Source: an uncultured Ardenticatenia bacterium (GTDB lineage Bacteria > Chloroflexota > Anaerolineae > Promineifilales > Promineifilaceae). Taken from it: a stretch of DNA of 6,818 bases. A program made the translations under genes and the position numbers. This document shows, piece after piece, positions 6,678 to 6,818 of this stretch; position 1 is the stretch's first letter; every line of letters starts with the position of its first letter. A model generated the notes under the pieces. The model was not told where the DNA came from, did no database searches, and saw only the letters and a program-made list of their open reading frames with translations. The DNA is taken from the NCBI GenBank assembly GCA_937858165.1, contig CALLZA010000485.1, positions 1 through 6,818 of the forward strand. The letters run 5' to 3'.

Positions 6678-6748
6678 CTGTCTCTTTTACACATCTGACA
6701 CTGCCGACCAGCGAACTTGTGTAGATCTCGTGGGGCGCCCGCTCACTT
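6678..6748 (+). other. Illumina Nextera i5/P5 adapter (artificial sequence)
   Basis: The Tn5 mosaic end in the expected orientation, CTGTCTCTTTTACACATCT, lies at 6678-6696 with one mismatch. The read-1 primer complement GACACTGCCGACCA follows (6697-6710, two mismatches), then an 8-nt index slot (6711-6718) and the P5 complement GTGTAGATCTCG from 6719. It degrades with an indel and substitutions towards about 6748. The genomic insert therefore ends at 6677. Translation across it yields MCKRDR on the minus strand and SFTHLTLPT on the plus strand, both adapter peptides. Confidence 0.96.
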
Positions 6749-6818
6749 CAAAAAACAAAAGAACCAATCTCATCAGCCACTGACACTAACCAAATATTAA
6801 ACAGAGGAATGATTAACA
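6749..6818. other. A-rich read-past-end sequence beyond P5
   Basis: After the degraded P5 adapter the base composition switches abruptly from GC-rich to A-rich, beginning with an AAAAAACAAAAG run. This is typical of base calls made after a read passes the physical end of a library molecule. There are no genes or motifs here. Confidence 0.75.

Noticed and set aside
6110..6694. A single 194-residue minus-strand protein combining DUF1116 and MarR sequence
   Set aside because: Its first codons are adapter-derived (MCKRDR), its end is antisense to the ABC ATPase, and the two domains are joined at points where each family should continue. It is a chimera, not a fusion protein.

Overview
The window is a roughly 6.56-kb, high-GC (about two thirds G+C) genomic insert flanked by Illumina Nextera library adapter sequence. 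A P7/i7 adapter occupies about 52-117 and an i5/P5 adapter starts at 6678, so biological sequence runs from about 118 to 6677. The outermost bases (1-51 and about 6750-6818) look like low-quality read-end sequence. The source is best read as an environmental, Chloroflexota-like bacterium. This is inferred from the GC content, the AfsR/LuxR-type regulator tail, the form of the MacAB-like operon, a CGCAAAGAN-type 9-nt repeat and a CelR-type palindrome. No rRNA or marker gene confirms it.

Layout. (1) 120-227 (+) is the last 35 codons of a large LuxR/AfsR-like regulator, followed by a strong bidirectional terminator hairpin (260-297). (2) Converging on that terminator is a minus-strand pair: a Crp/Fnr-family regulator (1318-644) followed by a small two-helix DUF2892 membrane protein (557-327). 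(3) A 208-bp divergent intergenic region (1319-1526) holds a candidate promoter for the Crp/Fnr gene, a degenerate 9-nt tandem repeat, and a perfect 14-bp palindrome TGGGAGCGCTCCCA just upstream of the next operon. (4) 1527 to about 6253 (+) is a compact three-gene operon for a MacAB/LolCDE-like ABC system: a lipoprotein HlyD/MacA-type adaptor, a 950-residue permease with two FtsX domains, and an ATPase whose start overlaps the permease stop by 4 bp.

After about 6253 the insert stops making sense as one locus. Short minus-strand pieces of unrelated genes follow (MarR-type wHTH at 6279-6407, an unassigned piece, and a DUF1116 C-terminal piece at 6512-6676), none with its own start or stop, ending directly in adapter. 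I interpret this as chimeric sequence, not a real neighbourhood. Open frames that run into the adapters translate into well-known adapter peptides and are not proteins.

The adaptor, permease and ATPase should form one transporter: the ATPase drives the FtsX-type permease by mechanotransmission, and the lipid-anchored adaptor sits on the outer face. Its substrate cannot be told from sequence. The best biological lead is the CelR/CebR-type operator placed where a repressor of this operon would bind. I do not see a convincing wholly new system here.
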